From JANXUC01 sp043749225 (lineage in GTDB: Bacteria; Acidobacteriota; Terriglobia; Terriglobales; Acidobacteriaceae), in contig JAYVEP010000211.1 in the NCBI GenBank assembly GCA_043749225.1, positions 1-64,000 of the forward strand: a stretch of DNA of 64,000 bases. The letters run 5' to 3'. Shown piece after piece: positions 33,515 to 42,531 of this stretch. Made by a program: the position numbers and the translations under genes. How positions within the stretch are numbered: the stretch's first letter is position 1; each line of letters opens with the position of its first letter. The notes under the pieces are model-generated. The model had not been told where the DNA came from. It saw only the letters and a list, made by a program, of their open reading frames with translations, and did no database searches.

Positions 33515-36220
33515 ATGTTTGTTCGAACGCGTTGTAGCGCGGGGAGCATCGTTTCTCTCGCACTGCTCTTCCTCGGCACTACCGTTGCGGCGTCCGCCCA
33601 AGGACACGTAGTAACCCGGTGGAACGTCAAGCATGACGTTTCAGCACCTCTCAGCGAAATGATTAAGAATGCTCCCAAGCCAGCGAAGGGAGCGAAACAC
33701 GAGGCCGAACCGTTGCGGCGTATCCCACTGCCTCCAGGACTTACTGGTGCGGGCCTTGAGGACACCGTGCGACAGACGTCTACGGTTCCGAATACGACTC
33801 CCGCAGCCAGCCTCAGCTTCGATGGCTTGGGCAATGCATCGCTTGGGTTCACCGTAAGTAGTGCTCCACCCGATACGAATGGCGCGATAGGGGCTACGCA
33901 GTACTTCCAAATTGTGAACTCGTCATTCGCTGTGTTTAACAAGACGACGGGCGCGAAAGTCGCGGGTCCGTCGACGACCAACACGCTGTGGTCCGGATTC
34001 GGCGGCGGATGCCAGACCAATAACGACGGCGATGGAATCGCCCTCTACGACAAGCTGGCTAACCGATGGGTCATCAGTCAGTTTTCGGTGACGACTACAC
34101 CCTTCTTGCAGTGCGTCGCCGTATCCACAACTTCGGATGCCACGGGAACGTACAATCGATATTCGTTCCAATATTCTAACTTCGACGACTATCCCAAGAT
34201 GGGCGTTTGGCCCGACGGTTACTACACCACCTTCAACATGTTCAACGGCAATACGTTTGTTGGCGCCGATTCCTGCGCTTACAACCGCACTGCCATGCTG
34301 GCTGGAACCGCAGCGCAGCAGGTCTGCTTCCAGCAGGGCTCGGGCGTAGGCGGATTGTTGCCCTCGGATTTGGATGGCACGACTGCTCCGCCAGCCGGGT
34401 CTCCGAATTATCAGATTTTCTTCGGTACGAACTCGCTGCAGATGTTTAAATTCCATGTGGATTTCGTGAACACGGCGAACTCCACGTTCACCGGTCCGAC
34501 GAGTATACCTGTGGCCGCATTCTCACCGCTCTGCGGTGGGGGGACTTGCGTGGTTCAGCCGGCTGGCGGCAATCAACTGGATTCCCTGGCGGATCGTCTG
34601 ATGTTTCGCCTGGCATATCGCAATCTGGGCAACCACGAATCGCTGGTGACGAGCCACGCGGTTGTGGCTGGTACTAGCGGAGGCGTTCGCTGGTATGAAG
34701 TCCAGAATCCGAATGGCACTCCAGTTGTTGCACAGCAATCCACGTTTGCGCCCGATTCCAACTACCGTTGGATGAGCAGTGCGGCTATGGATCAGGCCGG
34801 AGATATCGCAGTTGGATATACCGTATCCAGCAGTTCGGTGAATCCGTCGGTGCGTTTTGCGGCACGTCTGGCGACTGATCCTGCAAACACGTTGGGTGCG
34901 GAAGTTAGTGCGGTTGCCGGAGGCGGCGTGCAGAACGGCAGCACCTCCAACGGCCCGTTAACGCGCTGGGGAGACTATAGTGCGATGACGGTCGATCCCG
35001 CAGATGACTGTACGTTCTGGTACACGCAGGAGTACATGAAGACAACGGGTTCGTTTAACTGGAACACTCGGATCGCAAGCTTCAAGTTCCCGAGCTGCGG
35101 GGCTTCCGGCCCTCTGGCGACACTGAATCCCACAAGCTTGACGTTTGCAAATCAGAACGTAGGATCCACCAGCGCGGCGCAGAACATCACGCTCAGCAAC
35201 GGCGGTACTGCCGCTCTCAGCATCACTGGCATTGCAGCCAGCGGAGATTACGCGCAGACGAATACCTGCGGAGCATCTCTAGCAGCAGGCGCGAACTGTA
35301 CCATCAGCGTAACCTTTACGCCGACGGTTGCAGGTACGCGCACAGGCACAATTACCGTAGCGGACAATGCTCCGGGCGGCACGCAAACTGCGAGCCTGAC
35401 GGGTGCTGGCGTGACAGTCGGAGCGCCCGACTTTACCGTCTCGGATTCTCCGACATCACTGACCGTGAAGCAGGGAACCAACGGCACTACGACGATCACC
35501 GTAGCGAGCCTGAACAGCTTTAGCTCGGCGACAACGTTGAGCGTCTCCGGTCTGCCTACGGGCGTGACTGCAGCGTTCTCGGTGAATCCCGTGACTCCTC
35601 CCCCTAACGGCAGCGCAACCTCTGTGCTGACGCTTACGGCATCCGCAACGGCCACGGTCGGTACCTCCACCGTTACCATTACGGGTACTTCGGGAGCTAC
35701 GTCGCATACCGCCACCCTCAGCCTGACCATCAGTTCAGCGGCAGCTACACAGCTGTTGGTGAACCCCGGCTTTGAAACCGGAGTTGCGACTCCGTGGGTG
35801 CTGACTGCTGGCGTTCTCAATGGGCCCAACAGTGCGGGCGAACCGCCACGTAGCGGTGCCTGGAACGCATGGCTGAACGGATATGGCACTACGCATACCG
35901 ATCAGGTTACCCAGACGGTGACCATTCCGTCGACCGCAACCAGCGCTACTTTGACCTTCTGGTTGCATATCGACACGGCGGAGACTACTACGACGACGGC
36001 GTTCGACACGCTGAGCGTTCGGGTGCTCAATTCCGCAGGAACTCTCCTGTCAACCTTGGGGACGTTCTCCAACCTGAACCGCGCGGCTGGTTATCAGCAA
36101 CGTTCGTTCAGCGTACTTAGCTTCAAAGGACAAACCATCAAGATCAACTTCCTGGGTCAGGAAGATTCGAGCTTGCAAACGTCCTTTGTAATTGATGACA
36201 CAGCGCTGAACGTTCAGTAG
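33515..36220 (+). CDS. Large secreted protein with choice-of-anchor and Ig-like domains
   Basis: 901 residues. Signal peptide (GSIVSLALLFLGTTVAASA-Q), an N-terminal ~500-residue domain rich in Gly, Asn and Thr that includes SAPPDTNGAIGATQYFQIVN and DDYPKMGVWPDGYY (a propeller-like family often found as 'hypothetical' in acidobacteria), a choice-of-anchor D/ASH-like module (LTFANQNVGSTSAAQNITLS), an Ig-like repeat, and a C-terminal jelly-roll-like domain (LLVNPGFETGVATPWVL). Strong Shine-Dalgarno sequence (AGGAGATCAAA) before the ATG. Likely extracellular and surface-attached; no catalytic motif. A terminator follows. Confidence 0.8.
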   Translation: MFVRTRCSAGSIVSLALLFLGTTVAASAQGHVVTRWNVKHDVSAPLSEMIKNAPKPAKGAKHEAEPLRRIPLPPGLTGAGLEDTVRQTSTVPNTTPAASLSFDGLGNASLGFTVSSAPPDTNGAIGATQYFQIVNSSFAVFNKTTGAKVAGPSTTNTLWSGFGGGCQTNNDGDGIALYDKLANRWVISQFSVTTTPFLQCVAVSTTSDATGTYNRYSFQYSNFDDYPKMGVWPDGYYTTFNMFNGNTFVGADSCAYNRTAMLAGTAAQQVCFQQGSGVGGLLPSDLDGTTAPPAGSPNYQIFFGTNSLQMFKFHVDFVNTANSTFTGPTSIPVAAFSPLCGGGTCVVQPAGGNQLDSLADRLMFRLAYRNLGNHESLVTSHAVVAGTSGGVRWYEVQNPNGTPVVAQQSTFAPDSNYRWMSSAAMDQAGDIAVGYTVSSSSVNPSVRFAARLATDPANTLGAEVSAVAGGGVQNGSTSNGPLTRWGDYSAMTVDPADDCTFWYTQEYMKTTGSFNWNTRIASFKFPSCGASGPLATLNPTSLTFANQNVGSTSAAQNITLSNGGTAALSITGIAASGDYAQTNTCGASLAAGANCTISVTFTPTVAGTRTGTITVADNAPGGTQTASLTGAGVTVGAPDFTVSDSPTSLTVKQGTNGTTTITVASLNSFSSATTLSVSGLPTGVTAAFSVNPVTPPPNGSATSVLTLTASATATVGTSTVTITGTSGATSHTATLSLTISSAAATQLLVNPGFETGVATPWVLTAGVLNGPNSAGEPPRSGAWNAWLNGYGTTHTDQVTQTVTIPSTATSATLTFWLHIDTAETTTTTAFDTLSVRVLNSAGTLLSTLGTFSNLNRAAGYQQRSFSVLSFKGQTIKINFLGQEDSSLQTSFVIDDTALNVQ

Positions 36221-36240
36221 GGAGACTGTCGAAACAAGAT

Positions 36241-36274
36241 CGGGCCGGATTCCGCGAGGAGTCCGGCCCTTTTT
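36241..36274 (+). terminator. Rho-independent terminator
   Basis: 12-base arms GGGCCGGATTCC / GGAGTCCGGCCC around GCGA, followed by TTTTTT, 20 bases after the 901-aa stop. Confidence 0.9.
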
Positions 36275-36335
36275 TGTGTGAGGAGGCGCGGGCGCCCTCA
36301 CCCTCACCCGTGCGCCGAGTAGTTAAGCTGGCCAT

Positions 36336-37349
36336 TTACGGAACCGGAGCTTCCGGAACTGACGCAGTTGTGACGTTGCTTGCAGCCGTCTCAGAAGCTG
36401 GAACTGAAGTAGCAGCCACCGGCATCGTGGTTATTGGGTCGATCCTCACGGTCGCCAGAATTTTCTCCAGGCGATTGAAGACCTTGTCGCGATCGACATG
36501 CTTCATACCCGCTTCCTCTTTCGCGACAGTCGTCACGTTCAGCGCGAATTCGTAGCAAGCTCCGTTCTGGAAGGTGCGATAGTATTTCGCATCGTCCTGA
36601 CGAGTTCCTTCTCCGGCAACCGATTCTTTCGCCAGCAGCTCGGCATCGCCAATCTTGAGCTTGCCCGCTTCGACAACGGATGCCGTTGTCGAAGCGGTTT
36701 TAGTTGGCGAAGACGCAGCAGGTGCAGTCGCAGCGGAGCCAGCTTGAGCCGCATCGCTAGCAGCTATACTCTTGTCTTCAATTTTCTGTTCCGATTTGTC
36801 GTCGGTTGTCTTCTTTATCGCCGAATTGTTTTCGGGAAACCCGCACTCTTCCGCCGTGAGCGACTTGTTCACACTCACACCAAAAAATGCGGACGCGAAA
36901 TCGGTGTTGGGAAACAACGCTTCAGGCATCTCGACCGCAGCCAGAGCCACTCCGCCGGGTTGAGCGGAAGTCAACGGCGCGGGGCTTCCGGCGATGAGTT
37001 CGTTGGCGGCATCTCCCACTTCCACGCCGTACTTGCGCGGATAGACGAAAGAAACGCCGTAAGTTTTGTCCTTAAAGGTTCGAACCGCGGACCGTTTCTT
37101 CGCAACTTTCTTCGGAGCCGCCTTCGCGACCTCAGTAGCTGGCATCGCTGAACTGGACGTATCCACATGCGGCGGCGTCATCGGAATCTGGCTGGTCGAG
37201 TTGGCTGCCTGCGGTTTATCGCTGGAGCAACCAACGGTTATGGAACAAGCAATTAGTAACGCGGCGATAGCACCCGCGCCAATCTTCTTTCCCCAAGTGA
37301 CGGAGCTCGGGGATTCTGCAACCTTCGTGACGACATCAAAGCTTTTCAT
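36336..37349 (-). CDS. Putative lipoprotein of unknown function
   Basis: About 337 residues. An N-terminal helix ends in a lipobox-like ITVGC (KKIGAGAIAALLIACSITVGC), then a Pro/Ser-rich linker, a folded part (DKTYGVSFVYPRKYGVEVGD) and a Lys/Ala/Thr-rich insert before a second piece (YRTFQNGACYEFALNVTTVA) with one Cys. Start at ATG 37349 because GGGAGGTGG lies just upstream; the ATG at 37388 does not have one. Tandem Ala/Thr/Ser stretches suggest disordered linkers. No family recognised. Confidence 0.7.
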   Translation of the reverse strand: MKSFDVVTKVAESPSSVTWGKKIGAGAIAALLIACSITVGCSSDKPQAANSTSQIPMTPPHVDTSSSAMPATEVAKAAPKKVAKKRSAVRTFKDKTYGVSFVYPRKYGVEVGDAANELIAGSPAPLTSAQPGGVALAAVEMPEALFPNTDFASAFFGVSVNKSLTAEECGFPENNSAIKKTTDDKSEQKIEDKSIAASDAAQAGSAATAPAASSPTKTASTTASVVEAGKLKIGDAELLAKESVAGEGTRQDDAKYYRTFQNGACYEFALNVTTVAKEEAGMKHVDRDKVFNRLEKILATVRIDPITTMPVAATSVPASETAASNVTTASVPEAPVP

Positions 37350-37657
37350 GGTGACCACCTCCCGCTGCTGAGCAGCGACCAATAACAATGCAAGAAGAAA
37401 CCCGTGAGTGACGTTGTTGATTTTTCAGGTAGTTAGCATGAATGTAGGTTAGTTCCGCCGTCTGCAAGCGCACACACTGTTGATAGAACGACACGTTTAC
37501 AATTGCAGATACCGCTACCCTCATTCGGAGTTTGACAACCTTCTGGGTTGGGACTACTGTCCCAACTGAGTCATCTTCCCCCCGTTCTGTCAGATCTCCT
37601 GGCCTAAGTTAGCCAATCTGAAGTTTTTCCCGTTCATTAGCTTCTAAGGAGCTGCAT

Positions 37658-38461
37658 ATGTCGTTTTGCGCAAGCTGTGGCGCGCCGCTGAATTCTCCTG
37701 CCCCGTTCTGTGCGTCCTGCGGGGCGAAGTCATCGCAATCGCCTCAAGCCCCCGGGTCAACCTCGCCGCCGGGGGTGTCTCCCGTAGCCGCCAAAACAGC
37801 CTCCCCGCTGATAAAGATTTTGTTGGTCGTGGGAGCGCTGTTCGTGTGCGGCGTGGCAGCATTGGCCTACGCTGGATACTGGATCAAAAACAAAGTGGAG
37901 GCCACCGCGGCAGAGCACGGAATCACGCTGCCCACGGGTGGGGCGGCCAAAACTGCCAATGAGAGATCGGGTTCAAAACACGACGGGCCGATGCTCGACG
38001 CCTGTTCGCTGATCAGCCAGGAAGAGGCCGACGCGGTGCTGGGCGAGCCAACAAAGATGTCCGACCATGAAAAGGATGACCGATTTAGCTCGCATTGCTA
38101 TTACGTAGCGGTGGAGGAGGCGCACGCTGCGAATGGTTTTGGCGTCGAGATCCACAATGACGAGGACGCCAACGATGCGCGAAGTGGGCAGGCGATGAAG
38201 AAGGGTATCTATTCGAATGTCTCGCTCTACACCTTACAGGAACTGAGCGGCATCGGCGATGGCAGTTTCCTGGCCGTGAGCAAGGCTCCTGAGGGCGAGG
38301 CTTTTCAATCGGGCCCGCTGGCTTCCATGGTCGCTCACCAACAGATTCTGATGATGTACAAGGGCGCAAAGGACGTGGAGATTCTTGTTTCGTACTTCGG
38401 CAAAGAGCGATCTACGGACGGCCTGAAGACTCTAACCAAGAGAGTCGCCGACCAGATTTAG
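37658..38461 (+). CDS. Zinc-ribbon membrane-anchored protein
   Basis: 267 residues. An N-terminal double zinc ribbon (FCASCGAPLN, then FCASCGAK), a Pro/Ser/Gly linker, one membrane helix (LIKILLVVGALFVCGVAALA), then an extracytoplasmic domain with two Cys (LDACSLI and SHCYYV). Similar zinc-ribbon plus one-helix proteins are common in Acidobacteriota; function unknown. Shine-Dalgarno (AAGGAG) seven bases before ATG. The DUF3617 gene follows 44 bases later, probably in the same transcript. Confidence 0.75.
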   Translation: MSFCASCGAPLNSPAPFCASCGAKSSQSPQAPGSTSPPGVSPVAAKTASPLIKILLVVGALFVCGVAALAYAGYWIKNKVEATAAEHGITLPTGGAAKTANERSGSKHDGPMLDACSLISQEEADAVLGEPTKMSDHEKDDRFSSHCYYVAVEEAHAANGFGVEIHNDEDANDARSGQAMKKGIYSNVSLYTLQELSGIGDGSFLAVSKAPEGEAFQSGPLASMVAHQQILMMYKGAKDVEILVSYFGKERSTDGLKTLTKRVADQI

Positions 38462-38505
38462 CGACCCCAATTCGTTCGGCAGTTTCATTTAAAGGAGAAA
38501 CAAAC

Positions 38506-38988
38506 ATGCGGCAACTGATAAGATTCAGGAACTCGACGACCCGGTGCATCGCAAGCACAGGTCTGAGCGCTTCGATCTTAGCGATCATTCTTGCGGCGCC
38601 GGTGTCGGCCGTTCCTGCGGATGACCTCGTCCGGCCAGGGATGTGGGAGATCGTTTCCACGATGGACATGCCGAACAACCCGCAAATGCACCCACAAAAC
38701 CGCCAGACTCACTGCTACACCGCAATCGACGTTGCCGGGATCAACGCCAAGAACGCGGCCCTGATGACTTCCACCGCCGCCGTACCGGCCGATCAGAAAT
38801 GCACGGTGAAAGATGTCCAATATGTCGGGAACAAGGGGACGTGGAACACAGTGTGCCAGGGAGGAACAACTGTGCACACGGACATGGTGTTCCACGGAGA
38901 TTCCATCGAAGGAGTCCTGATTATTAGGACAGGCAACATGACGATGAAGGCCAGCATGACGGGAAAGCGAATTGGCGAGTGTAAATAA
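38506..38988 (+). CDS. Secreted DUF3617-family protein
   Basis: 160 residues: signal peptide (LSASILAIILAAPVSAVPA), then the family motif RPGMWEIVSTMDMPNNPQM and later CTVKDVQYV, with GTWNTVC. DUF3617 proteins are small periplasmic proteins of unknown role. AAAGGAGAAACAAAC precedes the ATG. Four Cys in the mature domain could form two disulphides. Confidence 0.82.
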   Translation: MRQLIRFRNSTTRCIASTGLSASILAIILAAPVSAVPADDLVRPGMWEIVSTMDMPNNPQMHPQNRQTHCYTAIDVAGINAKNAALMTSTAAVPADQKCTVKDVQYVGNKGTWNTVCQGGTTVHTDMVFHGDSIEGVLIIRTGNMTMKASMTGKRIGECK

Positions 38989-39002
38989 ACGGACAATCTC
39001 TT

Positions 39003-39020
39003 GCTATTGCCGGCAATAGC
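39003..39020. repeat. Perfect 18-bp palindrome
   Basis: GCTATTGCCGGCAATAGC, 14 bases after the DUF3617 stop and not followed by a T-run. Could be a protein-binding site or a stem-only terminator. Confidence 0.6.
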
Positions 39021-39154
39021 TCCAGGGCTGGCGGCCCTTTCAAGATCGATCACGCTCGATCCCAGTAACAACTATCTTCACCACTCCTTCGTATGAAAGA
39101 AAAGGGAATCCGAATTTCGGCTCCCCCTTTCTTCTTCAAGCTCGGTTTACGAAC

Positions 39155-39865
39155 CTACTTCAGCGTAATCGAATCCTTCAACCTGAACGACAGCGCTGTC
39201 TCCGCCGGGAAGGCTACATCTTTGTTCCCGGTGTAAGCTGCTCCTGCCGTACCTGCGCCAGCGCCTGCTAGAGCGCCGATGCCAGCGCCTTTGCCTCCGC
39301 CTGCCAAGCCGCCGATTAGCGCGCCCAAGGCTGCACCGCCGCCGCCGATCATCAGGTTACGCTTGCCTTTGCCCTTCACCACCTTAGCGACCGTGCTGGT
39401 CGATAGCGGATAGGTCTTGCCCTTGATATCAATCGAAGTCAGACGAACCGCCAGGCGGCCTTCGCCCTTGAACTTGCTCAGTGATTTTGCATCGGTCACT
39501 TCACCGGTTACAGCCGATCCCGCTGGGAAGACCTCGTTGCCATCTACGGAAACCGCGTGGGACAGAGACCCAGTAAAGGACTGGCCTGCCGTGGCCGTCT
39601 TGGCGTCAACCCTTTCACCCAAGCGGACGGTGAGCGTCGTGCCAGCCGGAATCACAACCGGCGCTGGCGCTACAGATTCCTTCACGGCATCGGCAGCTTT
39701 GCCCGCGGCGTTTTTGGTGGCATCTACCGCGTTGCTGGCGGCGTTTTGAGCCTGTTGTGCCGCATTCTGCGCGGCATCCTTGGCAGTATCCTGTTGTTTG
39801 GAGCAGCCACTATAGAGAAACACTGTGAAGACAGCAAAAACTAGAACTAGAAATTTAGATCGCAT
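39155..39865 (-). CDS. Glycine-zipper lipoprotein
   Basis: About 236 residues. Lipobox SGC in LVLVFAVFTVFLYSGCSKQQ, an Ala/Asn/Gln-rich helix (AAQNAAQQAQNAASNAVDAT), a beta-rich domain (IPAGTTLTVRLGERVDAKTA, VFPAGSAVTGEV) and a glycine-zipper segment (GGGGAALGALIGGLAGGGKG) that may insert into membrane. Common in Acidobacteriota envelope proteins. Start at ATG 39865 with AAGGGG upstream. The region to 40015 separates it from the divergent epimerase gene. Confidence 0.75.
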   Translation of the reverse strand: MRSKFLVLVFAVFTVFLYSGCSKQQDTAKDAAQNAAQQAQNAASNAVDATKNAAGKAADAVKESVAPAPVVIPAGTTLTVRLGERVDAKTATAGQSFTGSLSHAVSVDGNEVFPAGSAVTGEVTDAKSLSKFKGEGRLAVRLTSIDIKGKTYPLSTSTVAKVVKGKGKRNLMIGGGGAALGALIGGLAGGGKGAGIGALAGAGAGTAGAAYTGNKDVAFPAETALSFRLKDSITLK

Positions 39866-40014
39866 AATACGCACCCCTTGGTGAGACTGGAAAAGCTTAA
39901 ACGGCAGTTGCAGGGATGTCAATTTTGCACGCCGCATTTCGCAAACAGAGATTTCCTGTCGACGGTCGGGTATCGTTAGAGCAGCATCGTTTCTGACCAT
40001 CTTGTTCCTGACCC

Positions 40015-41175
40015 ATGAAGAAACGTAAAATCGCTGTCGTCACAACTTCTCGCGCCGACGCGGGACATCTGCATTGGATATTGAAAGACCTGGCCGAGCA
40101 TCCGCAGGTGGACTTGCGGCTGATCAGCATGGGCGCTCATCTCTCACCGGAGTTTGGCCACACGGGTAGGGAATGGCACGAAAAGGGCCTGCGACCGAAT
40201 GCCACGATTGAATGCCTGCTGAGCTCCGACACCGACATTGGCATGGCGAAAACGATTGGCGTCGCGACCATGGGCTTGGCGGATGTTTTAGGCGAAATGC
40301 GACCGGATATTCTGTTGTTGACCGCTGATCGTTACGAAATGCTGGCACCCGCAGCCGTTGGTTTGGCTCTGCGCATTCCGATGGCGCACATTGAAGGCGG
40401 AGAAATTAGCGAAGGCGCCATCGACGACGCTGTGCGCAACGCCTTAACAAAAATGAGTCACCTGCATTTTGCGTGTACGCGGCGTGCGCGGGAAAGAATC
40501 ATCGAAATGGGCGAGGAACCGTGGCGCGTGCATTTTACCGGCAGTCCGTCGCTGGATCAGTTGCGCCGCAAGCGTCTTTTGACGCGAGAGCAATTGGAAA
40601 GCGAACTCGGCATTTCTGTTGGGCAGAAGACAATTGTCGTGGTGTACCATCCAGTGACCTTGCTGCGCGATACGACGCGAGAATCTTCTGCATTATTCTC
40701 GGCGTTGTCGGAAATTGCCGCGCCACTGATTTTCGTCTATCCCAATGCCGACGCGGGAAGTCGCAAGCTAATTGAGCGCACTCGGAAATTTGCGGCGCGT
40801 CGCCGCAACGCCCGTGTGTTCGTGAATCTGAACCACCGCGTTTACCTCAGCCTGCTCAAGCATTCCGCTGCGATTGTCGGGAATTCCAGTAGTGGAATTA
40901 TAGAGGCGGCATCCCTCGGGCTACCGGTTGTGAATGTAGGCGTTCGTCAGAAGGGTCGAGATCACGCTGCCAACGTTCTCGACGTGCCCGCGTCGGCCTC
41001 CGCCATTCGAAAGGGAATTTCGCAGTGTACGCTCGCTTTCCGAGCGGCTATGCAAGGGACCGAAAACCCGTATGGTGATGGCCATGCTGCGGGAAAAATT
41101 GTCGACCTACTCACCACTATTCCGCTCGGAGAAAGCCTGCTCTTTAAAAAGAACAGTTTGGGGACCCAATCCTGA
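40015..41175 (+). CDS. neuC: UDP-N-acetylglucosamine 2-epimerase, hydrolysing (NeuC/LegG-like)
   Basis: 386 residues. Hydrolysing epimerases release ManNAc (or a related sugar) from UDP-sugars on the route to sialic or legionaminic acids. Signs: TTSRADAGHL near the N-terminus, ADRYEMLA, AHIEGGEISEGAIDDAVRNA followed by LTKMSHLHFA, YHPVTLL, and GNSSSGIIEAASLG, a conserved UDP-binding loop. The aminotransferase follows 19 bases later. Together they could serve legionaminic/sialic-type sugar synthesis, but synthase and cytidylyltransferase genes are absent, so the exact product is uncertain. Confidence 0.85.
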   Translation: MKKRKIAVVTTSRADAGHLHWILKDLAEHPQVDLRLISMGAHLSPEFGHTGREWHEKGLRPNATIECLLSSDTDIGMAKTIGVATMGLADVLGEMRPDILLLTADRYEMLAPAAVGLALRIPMAHIEGGEISEGAIDDAVRNALTKMSHLHFACTRRARERIIEMGEEPWRVHFTGSPSLDQLRRKRLLTREQLESELGISVGQKTIVVVYHPVTLLRDTTRESSALFSALSEIAAPLIFVYPNADAGSRKLIERTRKFAARRRNARVFVNLNHRVYLSLLKHSAAIVGNSSSGIIEAASLGLPVVNVGVRQKGRDHAANVLDVPASASAIRKGISQCTLAFRAAMQGTENPYGDGHAAGKIVDLLTTIPLGESLLFKKNSLGTQS

Positions 41176-41194
41176 CTAAATCCCAGCAAAGACC

Positions 41195-42310
41195 ATGAAG
41201 ATTCCGTTAGCGAAGCCGCAGGTTTTGGAGTCCGATATCGACGCGGTTGTGCGTGTGCTGCGCACGCCTCAGCTTGCCCTGGGTCCAAAGCTTGCCGAGT
41301 TCGAAGAAGCTCTCGCGGCCTATGTATGCTGTCCGTTTGCAGTGGCCGTAAATTCGGGCACCTCCGCGCTGCATTTGGCTGTGCGGTGCCTCGAGTTGAA
41401 AGAAGGCGACGAAGTTATTGTTCCGTCTTTCGCATTTCCCGCCGTTGCGAACGTGCTACTGCAAGAACGTCTCACTCCCGTGTTCGTCGACATCGACGGA
41501 AGCACTCTGAACACTACGGCGGCGGCGATTGAGGAATCGGTTGGGCCCAAAACCCGCGCCGTCATTGTGGTTCACACGTTTGGGTGTCCGGCGGATATGG
41601 ACGCCATCTGCGAGGTTACGCGTAAGCACAAACTCAGGTTGATTGAAGATGCCTGCGAAGCCCTGGGCGCTGAAGTCCGCAGCCAACGGGTGGGCAATTT
41701 TGGCGATGCGGGCTTGTTCGCCTTCTATCCCAACAAACAGATCACTTTGGGCGAGGGAGGTGTACTCGTAACTTCCGATCCTGAAATAGCGCGGCGTTCC
41801 AAAGTGCTGCGCAGCCAGGCGAAGGACGATTCTCTGGATTGGGCTGCCCAGCATGTCGAGGTTGGCTATAGCTACCGAATCTCGGATATCAATTGCGCGC
41901 TTGGAACAGCGCAGTTGAGCCGCATTGAAGAAATCTTGCAAGCCAGAGAAGCGCTCGCGCGGACTTATGATGCGCGGCTTCGCAACTGCGCAGCAGTTCT
42001 ACGACCTCTCATCGATTGCCCCTACGGCCGCATCAGCTGGTTCGCTTACGTGATTCAGGTCGCGCCAAACTCTGGCCGAACCGATCGAGACCGCGTCTGG
42101 CAGGGGCTTTTGGCGCGGGGGATCGGCGCTGGTCGCTACTTTGCGGCGCTGCACAATCAGCCAGTGCTTCGCGGCAAATATCGCAAAGCCGGATCATTGG
42201 CTTTAACCGAATCCGTCGCGGAACGAGTCCTCGCACTGCCGTTCTTCGTGGAAATGACGGAAGCCGAGGTAGACGAAGTTTGCAAAGCATTAGTGGAGAT
42301 TTTAGGCTGA
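41195..42310 (+). CDS. DegT/DnrJ/EryC1/StrS aminotransferase
   Basis: 371 residues. PLP-dependent sugar aminotransferase: GTSALHLAVRCLELKEGDEV, VPSFAFPAVANVLL, IEDACEALGA, and the lysine region FYPNKQITLGEGG, whose Lys would bind PLP. RISDINCALGTAQL is also typical. Works on keto-sugars made by nucleotide-sugar dehydratases. Pairs with the epimerase (19-base gap). Likely makes an amino sugar for surface polysaccharide; the identity (LegC, PseC or other) cannot be decided here. Confidence 0.92.
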   Translation: MKIPLAKPQVLESDIDAVVRVLRTPQLALGPKLAEFEEALAAYVCCPFAVAVNSGTSALHLAVRCLELKEGDEVIVPSFAFPAVANVLLQERLTPVFVDIDGSTLNTTAAAIEESVGPKTRAVIVVHTFGCPADMDAICEVTRKHKLRLIEDACEALGAEVRSQRVGNFGDAGLFAFYPNKQITLGEGGVLVTSDPEIARRSKVLRSQAKDDSLDWAAQHVEVGYSYRISDINCALGTAQLSRIEEILQAREALARTYDARLRNCAAVLRPLIDCPYGRISWFAYVIQVAPNSGRTDRDRVWQGLLARGIGAGRYFAALHNQPVLRGKYRKAGSLALTESVAERVLALPFFVEMTEAEVDEVCKALVEILG

Positions 42311-42375
42311 TTAGCCAAAGCCGTAGCTGGTAGGTCATGACCTAACGACTGCACGGAATCCGAGGCGAATTGGCC

Positions 42376-42381
42376 TAGAAT
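42376..42381 (+). promoter_or_regulatory. Candidate -10 box of the 47-aa gene
   Basis: TAGAAT ending 6 bases before ATG 42388, with no Shine-Dalgarno sequence. Confidence 0.3.
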
Positions 42382-42387
42382 GGACCT

Positions 42388-42531
42388 ATGCAGCGCAAAG
42401 TTTTCTGGCTAGCGTTCACGGTTCTCGGCATTGCCGCCGACTTTGTGTTGCCGATTTGGTGGGCGCTCTTTGCCACGATTCCAATCGGGTTTGTCAGCTG
42501 GTGGTTCGCCTATCGCAGCGACCTGTTTTAG
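42388..42531 (+). CDS. Small membrane protein (47 aa)
   Basis: A 47-residue reading frame with the look of a real small membrane protein: VFWLAFTVLGIAADFVLPIW followed by WALFATIPIGFVSWWFAYRS, that is two hydrophobic helices, and short basic ends. Its TAG stop overlaps the convergent methyltransferase stop in TTAG. No Shine-Dalgarno sequence; a -10-like box lies 6 bases upstream. Support is from composition only. Confidence 0.55.
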   Translation: MQRKVFWLAFTVLGIAADFVLPIWWALFATIPIGFVSWWFAYRSDLF

